Source: Sphingomonas sp. 3P27F8 (lineage in GTDB: Bacteria; Pseudomonadota; Alphaproteobacteria; Sphingomonadales; Sphingomonadaceae). Taken from it: DNA of 64,000 nt. Of the stretch, positions 1-9,043 are shown one piece after another. The notes under the pieces were generated by a model. The model had not been told where the DNA came from and did not search any database. It saw only the letters and a list, made by a program, of their open reading frames with translations. The translations under genes were made by a program, and so were the position numbers. The stretch lies in assembly GCF_005502745.1 (NCBI RefSeq), contig NZ_SCNL01000001.1, forward strand, positions 62,001-126,000, written 5' to 3'. Positions within the stretch are counted from its first letter, which is position 1. The number at the start of each line of letters is the position of its first letter.

Positions 1-1
1 A

Positions 2-229
2 GCGCTGCGTGTTCACGACCTTTTCCAACAGAATCCCTTTCTCAGCGCCAATCAGTTGGTTCAGCGGACCGGCCTATCCGCCCCGACCGTCAATGCTGTC
101 CTTGCTGATCTTGAACGGCTGGGTGTGGTCGAAGAGATCACGGGCAAAAAGCGAAGCCGCGTCTTCGGCTATCGAAGGTATTTGGCTATATTGAGCGAGG
201 GCACCGCGCCCCTCCCGGCCGTCGGCTGA
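2..229 (+). CDS. Fic-family protein, C-terminal winged-helix part (5' truncated by window edge)
   Basis: An open frame enters the window at base 2 and stops at the TGA at 227-229, so only about 75 C-terminal residues are visible. They read as a compact winged helix-turn-helix: a helix starting ALRVHDLFQQNPFLSA, then LVQRTGLSAPTVNAVL as the likely recognition helix, then LGVVEEITGKKRSRVF and an aromatic strand. This tail is typical of Fic/DOC AMP-transferases that carry a C-terminal wHTH (known family feature). The catalytic HPFx(D/E)GN motif would lie outside the window, so the Fic call is an inference. It sits 101 bp upstream of the sulfur-defence operon on the same strand and could be a neighbouring defence or toxin gene. 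Confidence 0.6.
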   Translation, partial: ALRVHDLFQQNPFLSANQLVQRTGLSAPTVNAVLADLERLGVVEEITGKKRSRVFGYRRYLAILSEGTAPLPAVG

Positions 230-330
230 TCGGCCGGCCATTGGATAATCGACGGCCACCGCAATTGTACCTCATCTCGCGAAACGTGCGACTGTGTGTT
301 ACCTGACAGCATTCGAAAAAGAGGGCGGCA

Positions 331-1602
331 ATGGGTGTGATACGCGGCGATTCTAGCAAAGACCGTGTTGGAACAATCTCGCTGGATTACCATGCCACGA
401 CGCCGGTCGCGCCTGAGGTCGTCGCCGCGATGATCCCATTCTTCTCGGACACCTCTTGGAACGCCCATTCTGCACATGCGGGCGGCGCGATCGCTGCGAG
501 CGCCGTCGCCGTCGCCCGCGCGCAGGTGGCAGACCTGGTTGGAAGTGCTCCAAGCGAGATCATCTTCACCTCTGGTGCCACCGAAGCGAATAATATCGCC
601 ATTCTTGGTACGGCAGCCGCCGCGACCCATTCCGGGTCTATTCGGCGACGCATCCTCACCTCGACAATCGAACACAAATGCGTTCTCGAAGCGGCTGGCC
701 ACCTGTCGAGTGTTGGCTTCGTACACGAACTGATACCCGTAACCGCAGAAGGGCTTATCGACCTCGCCGTCCTGAGCGAAATGCTCGATGAGGAAGTCCT
801 CCTCGTCAGCGTGATGGCGGCGAGCAACGAAATCGGCGTCATCCAGCCTCTGGCTCAAATTGGCGAACTAGCTGGGGATTATGGAGCAATTTTCCATGTC
901 GATGCCGCGCAGGCGGTGGGACGCGTGCCGTTTGACGTATTTGCCCTCCGCTGCGACCTCGCGAGTTTCTCTGGCCACAAAATGTACGGCCCCAATGGGA
1001 TCGGGGCGCTCTTTGTGTCATCCGCAGCCGAGCTAAAGCCTCGACCGATCATGTTTGGAGGGGGACAGGAGCAAGGACTCCGACCGGGTACGCTGGCCGT
1101 CCCTTTGATCGTCGGCTTTGGTAAAGCTGCAGCGATCGCGGCGGAACGGATGGAGGCAGACGCCAGGCATCTTACCGAAATCGCTCATCTTTTTGTGAGC
1201 AATCTCAGATTGCTGGGGATCGCGGCGCGCCTCAATGGTGCTCCTTCACCCCGTTTGCCAGGCAGTCTGAACCTGCTGATTGACGGCGTCGACGCTGACG
1301 ATGTCGTTCTGCGCCTTGGCGATGATCTGCATCTGTCGACCGGATCGGCCTGTCAATCGGGCGAGCTTCAAGGATCCCATGTGTTGCGGGCGCTCGGTCT
1401 GTCGGATCAAGACGTTGCTTCTTCGTTCCGCATATGTTTTGGGCGTGAACATACCGAATCAGACGCGATTGTTGCCGCCAAACTGCTTGCAGAAGCAGTA
1501 GCCTCATGCGAGAAGCCCACTGGAGGAGGCGTCCAGCAGCGGGGTAGCGACGGTGGAAAGGTTCACGGCGAAAGATTTTCGCCCGCAATTTGCGGGACAT
1601 GA
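331..1602 (+). CDS. Cysteine desulfurase of the DndA/IscS/NifS family
   Basis: A 423-aa PLP enzyme that would take sulfur from L-cysteine as an enzyme persulfide and pass it to a partner. Visible motifs in order: SGATEANN (81-88), the PLP-stacking His115 in IEHK, HVDAAQAVGR (189-198), the Schiff-base Lys217 in SFSGHKMYGP, GGGQEQGLRPGT (243-254), and the catalytic Cys341 in STGSACQSG. The ATG follows a GAGGG Shine-Dalgarno. The last 30 residues are Gly/Ser-rich, unlike IscS, and lack an IscU-binding-type tail. The gene opens a tightly packed operon that includes a DndC-like PAPS-reductase protein. Dedicated sulfur donation to that protein, as DndA does for DndC, is therefore more likely than housekeeping Fe-S assembly (inference). 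The 3' end overlaps the next gene by 50 bp. Confidence 0.9.
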   Translation: MGVIRGDSSKDRVGTISLDYHATTPVAPEVVAAMIPFFSDTSWNAHSAHAGGAIAASAVAVARAQVADLVGSAPSEIIFTSGATEANNIAILGTAAAATHSGSIRRRILTSTIEHKCVLEAAGHLSSVGFVHELIPVTAEGLIDLAVLSEMLDEEVLLVSVMAASNEIGVIQPLAQIGELAGDYGAIFHVDAAQAVGRVPFDVFALRCDLASFSGHKMYGPNGIGALFVSSAAELKPRPIMFGGGQEQGLRPGTLAVPLIVGFGKAAAIAAERMEADARHLTEIAHLFVSNLRLLGIAARLNGAPSPRLPGSLNLLIDGVDADDVVLRLGDDLHLSTGSACQSGELQGSHVLRALGLSDQDVASSFRICFGREHTESDAIVAAKLLAEAVASCEKPTGGGVQQRGSDGGKVHGERFSPAICGT

Positions 1603-2476
1603 AACCTTTCCTCTCAGAACGCTTTGGCTAAAAAAGGCGTTCGAGGCCGTAAAAGACGGTGCCGATCGTAATATCTTCGTTGCCGCTGACGCAATCGTTC
1701 GATTTGGTGTGGGTAAAAACATGGCGCAAGCAATGCGTCATTGGAGCGTGGCGACTGGTATTATTGAGGATGTGGAGACGCAATGCCTCCCATCACCGCT
1801 CGGATCAGCAATCTTTGCTAATGACGGCGGTCTCGATCCCTATCTCGAGCACCCGGCCACGTTATGGCTGATCCATTTGGCGCTCGCCGGATCGCCTGAA
1901 ATGTCCACAACATGGTATTGGGCATTCAACGTCTTCGGGAGCCTCGCATTCGACCGCGAGGCACTGACGCGCGGTCTGCTTGATATTGCCCAAGAACGCG
2001 GTTGGAAACGTGTCGCTCCCGTCACGATCAAACGTGATGTCGATTGTTTCATTCGCTCCTATGTCGCGCGTTCACGCGGCGGAGCGACCGAGGATGCGAT
2101 CGAACCTATCCTCGTTGAGCTTGGTCTGATCCGTCCATCGCCCATCGGAGATGCCTTTGAATTCGTGCGCGGTCCAAAAGCTAGCCTGCCTGACGCAGTC
2201 TTCGTGATCGCCCTTGATCGCTTCTGGCGTGATGCCCATGGCGAGGCCGCAACGCTCTCGGCGGAAGCTGCGTGTTACGGGCGCGGCTCGCCCGGGCGTG
2301 TCTTCAAACTCGACGAAGACAGTGTGATCGAGCGAATGATCCGTATCGGTGAGATAACCGGCGGTGCCCTAGCATGGTCGGAAACCGCTGGATTGAAGCA
2401 GGTCGTCCGACACCGCGCCATCGATGAGGTGGCGGTACTTCAGCACGCCTTTGGAATCCGGAGACGCGCGGCATGA
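1553..2476 (+). CDS. DUF4007 family protein of the sulfur-linked defence operon
   Basis: A 307-aa protein from a GTG start inside the end of the desulfurase gene. The N-terminus FRPQFAGHETFPLRTLWLKK is the hallmark of DUF4007 (conserved F-x-G-H-E-T-F-x-L-R). The function of the family is unknown. The next segment, residues about 40-120, looks like a small helical, DNA-binding-like domain (VRFGVGKNMAQAMRHW). Family members are found in defence islands beside PAPS-reductase-like and ATPase genes (my recollection, not tested here). The stop codon overlaps the start of the large ATPase gene as ATGA, so translation is probably coupled and the two products may form a complex. There is no signal peptide or membrane segment, so it should be cytosolic. 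Confidence 0.85.
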   Translation: MERFTAKDFRPQFAGHETFPLRTLWLKKAFEAVKDGADRNIFVAADAIVRFGVGKNMAQAMRHWSVATGIIEDVETQCLPSPLGSAIFANDGGLDPYLEHPATLWLIHLALAGSPEMSTTWYWAFNVFGSLAFDREALTRGLLDIAQERGWKRVAPVTIKRDVDCFIRSYVARSRGGATEDAIEPILVELGLIRPSPIGDAFEFVRGPKASLPDAVFVIALDRFWRDAHGEAATLSAEAACYGRGSPGRVFKLDEDSVIERMIRIGEITGGALAWSETAGLKQVVRHRAIDEVAVLQHAFGIRRRAA

Positions 2477-5400
2477 AGCTTGCCGAAACCGTTGGCGTCA
2501 GCCGCCGCTTTGCGCGCTCGGCGCGGGTCGACGCTGATATCGGCAAAGCGGAGGCACTCGACGGCTATGTGCTGCAGCCCTCTGTTCGACAAGCATTCAT
2601 CACGCTTGCGCAATCCTTTCAGCAGGCGGGCCAAGGGGCATTTACATGGACTGGCCCCTATGGCGGTGGCAAATCGTCAGCGGCGCTCGTTCTCGCCGGT
2701 TTGTTAGGAAAGAGTCCGGCGGCGCAGGCATCGGCGGTCGCGCTATTTGACAATGACGCGCTTGAGATTGTTGGCGCCTGCCTGCCCAGAACGAAGCGTG
2801 GGTGGCGCGTCGTTGCGCTCTCAGGACGGCGCGCAGCCCTTGCCGAGGATATAGCGCAGGCGTTTGATCTCCCTAATGGCGACAGGCTGGTCAGCCAGAT
2901 TGGCGTAGCTGCCCTTAGCAAAGATGCTGATGGTCTCGTCATTATCATCGACGAGCTTGGCAAGTATCTTGAGCACGCCGCTTTGGACGGTGGCGACGCG
3001 CATATACTTCAAGATCTGGCGGAACTCTCGGCTCGCAGCCAGGGCCGCCTCTTGATCGTCGGCATATTGCATCAATCATTCGAGCGTTACGCTGCGAAGC
3101 TCTCGCGCATGGCCCGAGACGAATGGGCTAAGATCCAAGGCCGGTTCCAGGACATTCCGCTGGCAAGCGCCACCGATGAGACCCTCGATCTCATTTCCAA
3201 GGCGATTACAGCCAAGGCTCCGCCCGTGGCGGCGGCGCCCTTAGCCTCGCGCGTCGCCCATGAAGTGCTCCAGCGTCGTGGCAGCGCATCCCCCAATCTT
3301 GCCACCACGCTTGAGCAATGCTGGCCGCTCCACCCGGTCGTCGCGTTGCTCCTCGGACAGCTGGCGCGGCATCGTTTTGGCCAGAATGAACGGAGCGTAT
3401 TCGGGTTTCTTGGATCAGCAGAGCCGTTTGGTTTTCAGGAATTCCTTGGAGCAGATGAGCAGCCGCGTGGCGGCGTCTACGACCCCGCAATGCTCTTTGA
3501 TTATCTCGTCGCTAATCTCGGACCGGCCATTCTTGCCTCAAGCGAGGGCCACCGCTTTTCGACCAGTCTGGACGCGGTCGATAGAGCGGCAGCACGCGGT
3601 GGGCCACTGCACATCGCGGTCGCAAAATCTGCCGCGGTCATAGAGTTGTTCGGCGCCGGTACTGGGCTAATCGGAAGCGATCTGCTACTTGCGGCATGCG
3701 TTCCCGCCATGTCGGAACGTGAGGTAGCAGGCGCACTTGAGGATCTCGTTGCCTGGTCGGTGCTGATCCACCGTCGGCACCAGGGCGCATTTGTCATATA
3801 TTCTGGATCAGATTTCGATCTCGATGCCGCCGTCTCCGCTGAGAGAACACAATCAGGCCGCGCGGACTTGGCCGACCGGCTCGCACTGCCCGCGATTGTC
3901 GCCAAACGCCATTATTATCGCACCGGAAATTTGCGCTGGTCCGACGTGGCGATCTATCCGCTGCCCGAGATTGAATTAACAGTCGAGGCCAGTCGCGGCG
4001 ATCGTGTGGCGGCGTTCGCCAGCGCCCATATTGCGGCCTTTGCGGAATGGCGCGGGTCACGGCGCAAGAACCCGACGCTCGTCCTCGGCGTTAAGCCGCC
4101 CGAGATGTCGGAGGCCGAAGCTGAGGCCATCGCCATCGCGCTTGCCCGACGTGACGAACATGCCAGCGTCACAATCGGATTGCCCAAATCGAGCTATATG
4201 ATCCGAGAACTGGCCGCAGAGCTTGATGCACTTGAACGTGTCGCGCGGCAGAACCCCCAGCTCGAAGGAGATATGATTGCCCGTCGGGAAGTAGCTGCTC
4301 GGGTCTCCGAAGTCGGGAGCGCGCTCGAACAGGAAGTGCATCGCGCCTTCGAGCGCGCCAAATGGTATGCACACGGCACCCGCGCCAGGCAATATGATGG
4401 CGCACCACTCAGCGCGATCGCGTCAGCAGAGGCGGACGCCCTGTTCATCGAGACTCCGCTTATCCGAAACGAGCTGATCAACCGCGAGCGCCCATCGTCA
4501 AATGCGATGGCTGCAGTTCGTGCCCTGCTCCACGCCATGACCAACCACCGTGACGTCGCGCGGCTTGGGCTCGTAAATTTCCCGCCAGAATATGCCCTCT
4601 ATGCGACAGTGTTGGAACAGGCGGGACTGCACCGGATCGGGAAGAATGATGAATGGGTGTTCTGCGCGCCCGATAATAGCGAAGTGGGCCGAAGCTACGT
4701 GCCCGCATGGGAAGCCGCGCAGGCACTCCCGATGGATGCGACGATCGCCGATCTGTACGAGATCTGGAGCAAGGCGCCGATCGGCATGCGCGCAGGGGCC
4801 ATGCCTCTGCTCGCATTCGCTTGGATGTTGGCTAATGAATCCAGCACTGCTGTCTATCTGGACGGCTATTTCGTGCCGGTGATCGACGAATTGGTGGCGG
4901 ATCGTCTCCTGCAGACGCCCGAAGCACTGACGGTGCGGCGCATCGAAATGGGCCGTGAAAAGGATGTGTTGTTGAACGGCCTTGCGTCCATTCTGAGACA
5001 GCGCGGGCTTGTGACCGCGGAGGCTAGCCCGCTTCTTGTCGCGAAGGGCTTAGTCCGCATCGTTGCCAGCCTGCCGAAATGGACACAGCGGACGCGCTCG
5101 ATCGAGGCGAATACGCGTAAACTGCGTGACCTTCTCCTCCATGCCGACGACCCCCACCGCCTGCTTTTCAAAGACCTCACCTTCTTGGGCAAAACGCCCG
5201 CTGCACGCGTCGAGGCAGTGCATGCAGCCCTGCTGGAACTCGACGTCGGCTATCATGCGATGCTTGACGGATTGCGCCGCGCGCTAGCCGTCGCCTTGGG
5301 TTGTGATATCGCGTCCTTCGCGGGATTGCAGCGCCGCGCTGCAGCTGTCCAAGGTGTGTCAGGCGACTTGCGCCTCGATGCCTTTGCCCAGCGCGTGGGT

Positions 5401-5802
5401 ACGCTTGAAATCGGGCAGGATCCCTATGCGGAAGTCGAGGGGCTGGGCAGCTTTCTTATACACAAGCCCGCCCAGCAATGGACTGATCAGGATGTCGACA
5501 TGGCCCATGCCGAACTCGTGCGCTTTGCCCGCCGCATGCGTGAAGCTGAAGCCATGGCGGTCGCACGCGGCCGTTCGACCGGTGCCGAAGCGCTGAGCTT
5601 AGTTGTGGCGGGACGGGGCGGTGAGCCCGTTGTGCACAGCTTCGACATCAATGCCGACGAATCCATCCACGCAAAGGCGTTGGCAGACGACCTTATGTCT
5701 CGCCTCGATAATATCGACTACCGTGTCCAGTTCGCAGCACTTGCCGAGGCGTTCAGGCGGCTTGAGCTGGCGCAGCCTGGCGATTGCGAGGCCGCTGAAT
5801 GA
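2473..5802 (+). CDS. Large P-loop ATPase, BrxC/PglY-like
   Basis: A 1109-aa protein with an N-terminal ATPase module: Walker A GPYGGGKSS (61-69) and Walker B GLVIIIDELGKYLE (154-167). These are followed by the segment HPVVALLLGQLARHRFGQ and NERSVFGFL (residues about 290-320). The D-E-L-G-K motif and the downstream QNERSxFxFL block resemble BrxC/PglY ATPases of BREX systems and related defence ATPases. This similarity is judged by eye and needs a profile search. The remaining ~750 residues are mostly helical with no motif I recognise. Both ends are coupled by ATGA overlaps to DUF4007 and to the PAPS-reductase gene. In BREX type 4 a PAPS-reductase protein (BrxP) accompanies BrxC, which makes that pairing notable here; PglZ and BrxL are absent. 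Confidence 0.75.
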   Translation: MKLAETVGVSRRFARSARVDADIGKAEALDGYVLQPSVRQAFITLAQSFQQAGQGAFTWTGPYGGGKSSAALVLAGLLGKSPAAQASAVALFDNDALEIVGACLPRTKRGWRVVALSGRRAALAEDIAQAFDLPNGDRLVSQIGVAALSKDADGLVIIIDELGKYLEHAALDGGDAHILQDLAELSARSQGRLLIVGILHQSFERYAAKLSRMARDEWAKIQGRFQDIPLASATDETLDLISKAITAKAPPVAAAPLASRVAHEVLQRRGSASPNLATTLEQCWPLHPVVALLLGQLARHRFGQNERSVFGFLGSAEPFGFQEFLGADEQPRGGVYDPAMLFDYLVANLGPAILASSEGHRFSTSLDAVDRAAARGGPLHIAVAKSAAVIELFGAGTGLIGSDLLLAACVPAMSEREVAGALEDLVAWSVLIHRRHQGAFVIYSGSDFDLDAAVSAERTQSGRADLADRLALPAIVAKRHYYRTGNLRWSDVAIYPLPEIELTVEASRGDRVAAFASAHIAAFAEWRGSRRKNPTLVLGVKPPEMSEAEAEAIAIALARRDEHASVTIGLPKSSYMIRELAAELDALERVARQNPQLEGDMIARREVAARVSEVGSALEQEVHRAFERAKWYAHGTRARQYDGAPLSAIASAEADALFIETPLIRNELINRERPSSNAMAAVRALLHAMTNHRDVARLGLVNFPPEYALYATVLEQAGLHRIGKNDEWVFCAPDNSEVGRSYVPAWEAAQALPMDATIADLYEIWSKAPIGMRAGAMPLLAFAWMLANESSTAVYLDGYFVPVIDELVADRLLQTPEALTVRRIEMGREKDVLLNGLASILRQRGLVTAEASPLLVAKGLVRIVASLPKWTQRTRSIEANTRKLRDLLLHADDPHRLLFKDLTFLGKTPAARVEAVHAALLELDVGYHAMLDGLRRALAVALGCDIASFAGLQRRAAAVQGVSGDLRLDAFAQRVGTLEIGQDPYAEVEGLGSFLIHKPAQQWTDQDVDMAHAELVRFARRMREAEAMAVARGRSTGAEALSLVVAGRGGEPVVHSFDINADESIHAKALADDLMSRLDNIDYRVQFAALAEAFRRLELAQPGDCEAAE

Positions 5803-6635
5803 CCATAGAACGCCATATTCTCGGCCTCTCCGGCGGGCGCGATTCTGCTTCGCTTGCGATCTGGATGCGTGAGAACCGCCCCGAGGTGGAACTGGAGTAT
5901 TTCTTTACCGATACCGGCAAGGAACTTCCGGAAGTCCATGAATTCCTCGACCGGCTCGAAGGTTATCTCGGCCGACCAATTCTGCGTCTCAATCCCGACC
6001 GCGACTTCGACTTTTGGCTCCGCGAGTATAAGAGCTTTCTGCCTTCGCCGCGCACGCGCTGGTGCACACGCCAGTTGAAATTGCGGCCGCTCGAGCAATG
6101 GCTGCGCCCAAGCCTCGATGCTGGCGTCAAGGTCCATTCTTATGTTGCCATTCGCGCGGATGAAGACCGAGCGGGATATCAGGCCACGCACGCGAACATG
6201 GTAGTCCATTTCCCGCTTCGGGAAGCAGGGATCGACAAGACCGGTGTCATCGAGCTGCTCGATTCGTCAGGCGTGGGCGAGCCCGCCTATTATAGCTGGC
6301 GCTCGCGCTCGGGATGCACCTTCTGCTTCTTCCAGCAGAAGATCGAATGGGTTCGCCTCATGCGAGAACATCCAGACTCATTTGCCGAAGCGAAAGCCTA
6401 CGAGAAAAATGCGGTCGAACATGGATCACCGTTCACCTGGTCCGATGCCGAGAGCCTTGAAGAACTATCGCAGCCCGAACGCGTCGCGCAGATCGAAAGC
6501 GATTATGACAAGCGTCTTGAGCGATTGCGTCGCAAGCGCCGGCTCAATCCCCTGCGGGATGGCCTCGAAGTATCGATTGACGACATCTATGGAGTTGACG
6601 AGGTCAGCGGGGGCTGCGTGATTTGTCACAAATGA
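5799..6635 (+). CDS. DndC/BrxP-like phosphoadenosine phosphosulfate reductase family protein
   Basis: A 278-aa PP-loop protein. The ATP-pyrophosphatase loop is SGGRDS (11-16). Cysteines sit at 89 (RWCTRQLK), 173 and 176 (SGCTFC), and 273 and 276 (GGCVIC), an arrangement able to hold an Fe-S cluster as in DndC. The family activates a substrate with ATP and transfers sulfur. In Dnd systems DndC works with the cysteine desulfurase and DndD to replace a non-bridging DNA backbone oxygen with sulfur. Presence in one operon with a desulfurase and a DndD-like ATPase supports a DNA phosphorothioation-type role, but sequence alone cannot prove DNA is the substrate. ATGA overlaps at both ends couple it to the BrxC-like ATPase and the helicase. 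Confidence 0.85.
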   Translation: MTIERHILGLSGGRDSASLAIWMRENRPEVELEYFFTDTGKELPEVHEFLDRLEGYLGRPILRLNPDRDFDFWLREYKSFLPSPRTRWCTRQLKLRPLEQWLRPSLDAGVKVHSYVAIRADEDRAGYQATHANMVVHFPLREAGIDKTGVIELLDSSGVGEPAYYSWRSRSGCTFCFFQQKIEWVRLMREHPDSFAEAKAYEKNAVEHGSPFTWSDAESLEELSQPERVAQIESDYDKRLERLRRKRRLNPLRDGLEVSIDDIYGVDEVSGGCVICHK

Positions 6636-8806
6636 CCGCCCTTCCACTCGCAGAAGGAGCGCCAGCCTCGCGCGGGCTGAGTGATGCGCTGCGCGCCGGC
6701 GAACCTATCTACCTTCTCCCAAAAGACGACGTGGCGAACGGGGTTATCTCGCCGGCCTTGTCGTCGTGCAACAGTGCCGACGTGATGATCGGCTTCTTCG
6801 CGAGTCAATCGCTGGCGGAAATCGCACCGGGCCTTGCAACCTATCTCCGCTCGACCCAGGCACCGCTCCGGCTGATCGTCAGCCCTTATCTGACCGCCGC
6901 CGATCAATTGGCATTGGCTGCTGGCACGATGCCGTCAGAAAGTTTGGCAAGCGCGAAGATTATCGACAGCCTGCCCGACGCCGATGCTTTGAGCCGCCAT
7001 ACGTTGTCCTGCCTAGCTTGGCTGGTCGCCCAAGGGCGTCTCCAGATGCAGATCGCGCTGATGCGCGATGCGCTCTTCCATCCCAAGGTTTGGCTATTCC
7101 GCGATGGCGATGACGTCGCCACCCTTCATGGCTCGGCCAATATGACGGGAGCCGGTTTGGGAAAAAATCGGGAACAGCTTAGCCTTTCGCGCTCCTGGAT
7201 GAGCGACGATGGCGCGCGAACCTGCGCTCGCCTGTCCGAAGAATTTGAAATGCTCTGGCGCGGCGGCGATAATGATTGCGTGATCGTAGACTTGCCCAAA
7301 GCGCTCGAAGAGCGGCTTCTGCGTGATTACAAATCCGACCGTCTGCCAGATGAGGATGATTTTCGGCGGCTCTGGAGGAAAGCCCATGGCCTGCCCGAGG
7401 AGTCTGTGGCCGAGCTAGCGGCCAGTGACTCGCGCGAACCTCTGCGCTTCGCAATCCCTGAGTGGCTTGAATATCGAGTAGGCGAATATGCCCACCAGGG
7501 AGAGGCGGTCGACGCGTGGCGCGCTACCGGATGGCGCGGTGTCCTCGAAATGTGCACGGGGTCGGGTAAGACGCTGACAGCGATGATCGGCGCGCACCAA
7601 CTTCATGTCGAAGTCGGGCCGCTGTTGATTGTGGTAGCGGCCCCATACAAGGTTCTTGTCCAACAATGGTGCGGCGAGATCGGCCTGTTCGGCTTGAAAG
7701 CGGTCGATCTCACGGCCGAGGCCGGCGCCAAGGGCAGAGAGCGTGCGATTGCGAACGCCCGCCGGCGCCTCAGGCTGGGTCTCAGCACTTCAGAGGCGCT
7801 CGTGGTCTCCAACGACACCCTCTGCACGCCCGAGTTTGCCGCGCAAATCGCCAAGCATGACGGGCCAAAGCTGTTGATCGCCGACGAGTGCCACAATCTT
7901 GGCGCCGCTGGCTTCATGGCCAATCCACCGACCTTCTTCGACTACCGACTTGGATTGTCGGCGACGCCTGTCCGGCAATATGACGACGAGGGCACTGCTG
8001 CTCTGTTCGATTTCTTCGGTGATCCCTGCTTTAGCTTTCTACTCGAGCAAGCGATCGGGCGTTGTCTCACGCCTTATGACTATCACGTCCACTTTGTCCC
8101 CCTCAGCGCCGACGAAATGGCCGATTGGCGCGACCTGAGCGAACAGATTGCGAAGCTAGCCTGGAAGATTCAGGCGGGCATAAAGGACGATCGGCTCAAT
8201 AACTTGTTTCTGAAACGACGGCGTGTGCTAGAGACCGCGCGCTCCAAGCTCGACAAGCTCGGGGAGTTACTAGACGAAGAGAACGCGAGGGCGCTGCGAT
8301 ACACGCTCATCTACGCGACCGATAAAGATCCTGCGCAGCTCGATCAAGTAAATGCTGCCCTCAATGAGCGGCGTATTCTTTTCCATCAACTGACAGCCGA
8401 AGAGAGCGGTGACAAGGTCAGGACGCAGAGAATCCTCAGTCGCTTCCAAAGCGGCGATCTTCAAGTTTTGACCGCCAAGCGAGTTCTCGATGAAGGGGTC
8501 AACGTACCGCAGATCGAGCGCGCCTTCATCCTCGCGAGTACAACAGTCAGGCGCCAGTGGGTTCAGCGGCGCGGGCGTTTGCTTCGCACTTGTAAAGCCA
8601 TTGGCAAGACACATGCGGTAATTCACGATCTCGTGGCGCTACCGCCCGAAGCTTATGAGGGCGGAACCCTGGACTCGGAGGCGAAAAAGATTGTTAACTC
8701 CGAGCTGGATCGCGCCTGGGAGTTCGCGCGGCTCAGTCGAAACGGAGCGGCAATCGGGGGGCCATTCGCGAAGGTCGAGGAGCTTCGTGCGCTTTTGAGG
8801 GGGTGA
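6632..8806 (+). CDS. PLD-domain/superfamily 2 helicase fusion, putative restriction component
   Basis: A 724-aa fusion, taking the ATG at 6632 because it forms the same ATGA overlap as the two preceding junctions; a TTG at 6623 would add three residues. The N-terminal ~240 residues are phospholipase-D-like with one visible half-site, HPKVWLF near residue 149 and GSANMTG near 166. The C-terminal part is an SF2 helicase: MCTGSGKT (about 307), LIADECHN (about 416), GLSATPVR, and motif VI QRRGRLLR (about 644). Such PLD-helicase proteins occur as nuclease/translocase modules in several defence systems. Here it is the best candidate for a component that discriminates or cleaves unmodified DNA (inference). 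With a single PLD half-site, activity would need a dimer, as in many PLD nucleases. Confidence 0.85.
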   Translation: MTALPLAEGAPASRGLSDALRAGEPIYLLPKDDVANGVISPALSSCNSADVMIGFFASQSLAEIAPGLATYLRSTQAPLRLIVSPYLTAADQLALAAGTMPSESLASAKIIDSLPDADALSRHTLSCLAWLVAQGRLQMQIALMRDALFHPKVWLFRDGDDVATLHGSANMTGAGLGKNREQLSLSRSWMSDDGARTCARLSEEFEMLWRGGDNDCVIVDLPKALEERLLRDYKSDRLPDEDDFRRLWRKAHGLPEESVAELAASDSREPLRFAIPEWLEYRVGEYAHQGEAVDAWRATGWRGVLEMCTGSGKTLTAMIGAHQLHVEVGPLLIVVAAPYKVLVQQWCGEIGLFGLKAVDLTAEAGAKGRERAIANARRRLRLGLSTSEALVVSNDTLCTPEFAAQIAKHDGPKLLIADECHNLGAAGFMANPPTFFDYRLGLSATPVRQYDDEGTAALFDFFGDPCFSFLLEQAIGRCLTPYDYHVHFVPLSADEMADWRDLSEQIAKLAWKIQAGIKDDRLNNLFLKRRRVLETARSKLDKLGELLDEENARALRYTLIYATDKDPAQLDQVNAALNERRILFHQLTAEESGDKVRTQRILSRFQSGDLQVLTAKRVLDEGVNVPQIERAFILASTTVRRQWVQRRGRLLRTCKAIGKTHAVIHDLVALPPEAYEGGTLDSEAKKIVNSELDRAWEFARLSRNGAAIGGPFAKVEELRALLRG

Positions 8807-8812
8807 GGCAGG

Positions 8813-9040
8813 ATGGCATATAAGGACGAGAAGATCGTCACGATCATAATGGAGCAGCTTGGCAGTGTCGAAGAACGCTGCCCGGGCTATCGTGACGAGG
8901 TGCAACAAGCGCTAGCCGAGATTCTCCAAGCTGAGCGCCAGCATCAGTTTGCCCGAACGAATATCGTGTCCAAGATCGGGGATCTGGTGGGCCGCGTCGG
9001 CACCTTTCTCGATCGCGACACATTGCCGAGCGAGGGATAA
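8813..9040 (+). CDS. Small 75-aa helical protein preceding the DndD-like ATPase
   Basis: A 75-aa protein, strongly charged and predicted helical (ERCPGYRDEVQQALAEIL, then DLVGRVGTFLDRD). The ATG follows GGCAGG, 6 bp after the helicase stop, and the next gene starts 3 bp after its own stop. I do not recognise a family. Small genes placed directly in front of an SMC/Rad50-like ATPase gene occur in ABC-type three-component conflict systems, where they encode a middle component. That is a possible analogy, not an identification. The operon context makes it a real gene despite its size. Confidence 0.75.
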   Translation: MAYKDEKIVTIIMEQLGSVEERCPGYRDEVQQALAEILQAERQHQFARTNIVSKIGDLVGRVGTFLDRDTLPSEG

Positions 9041-9043
9041 GTC

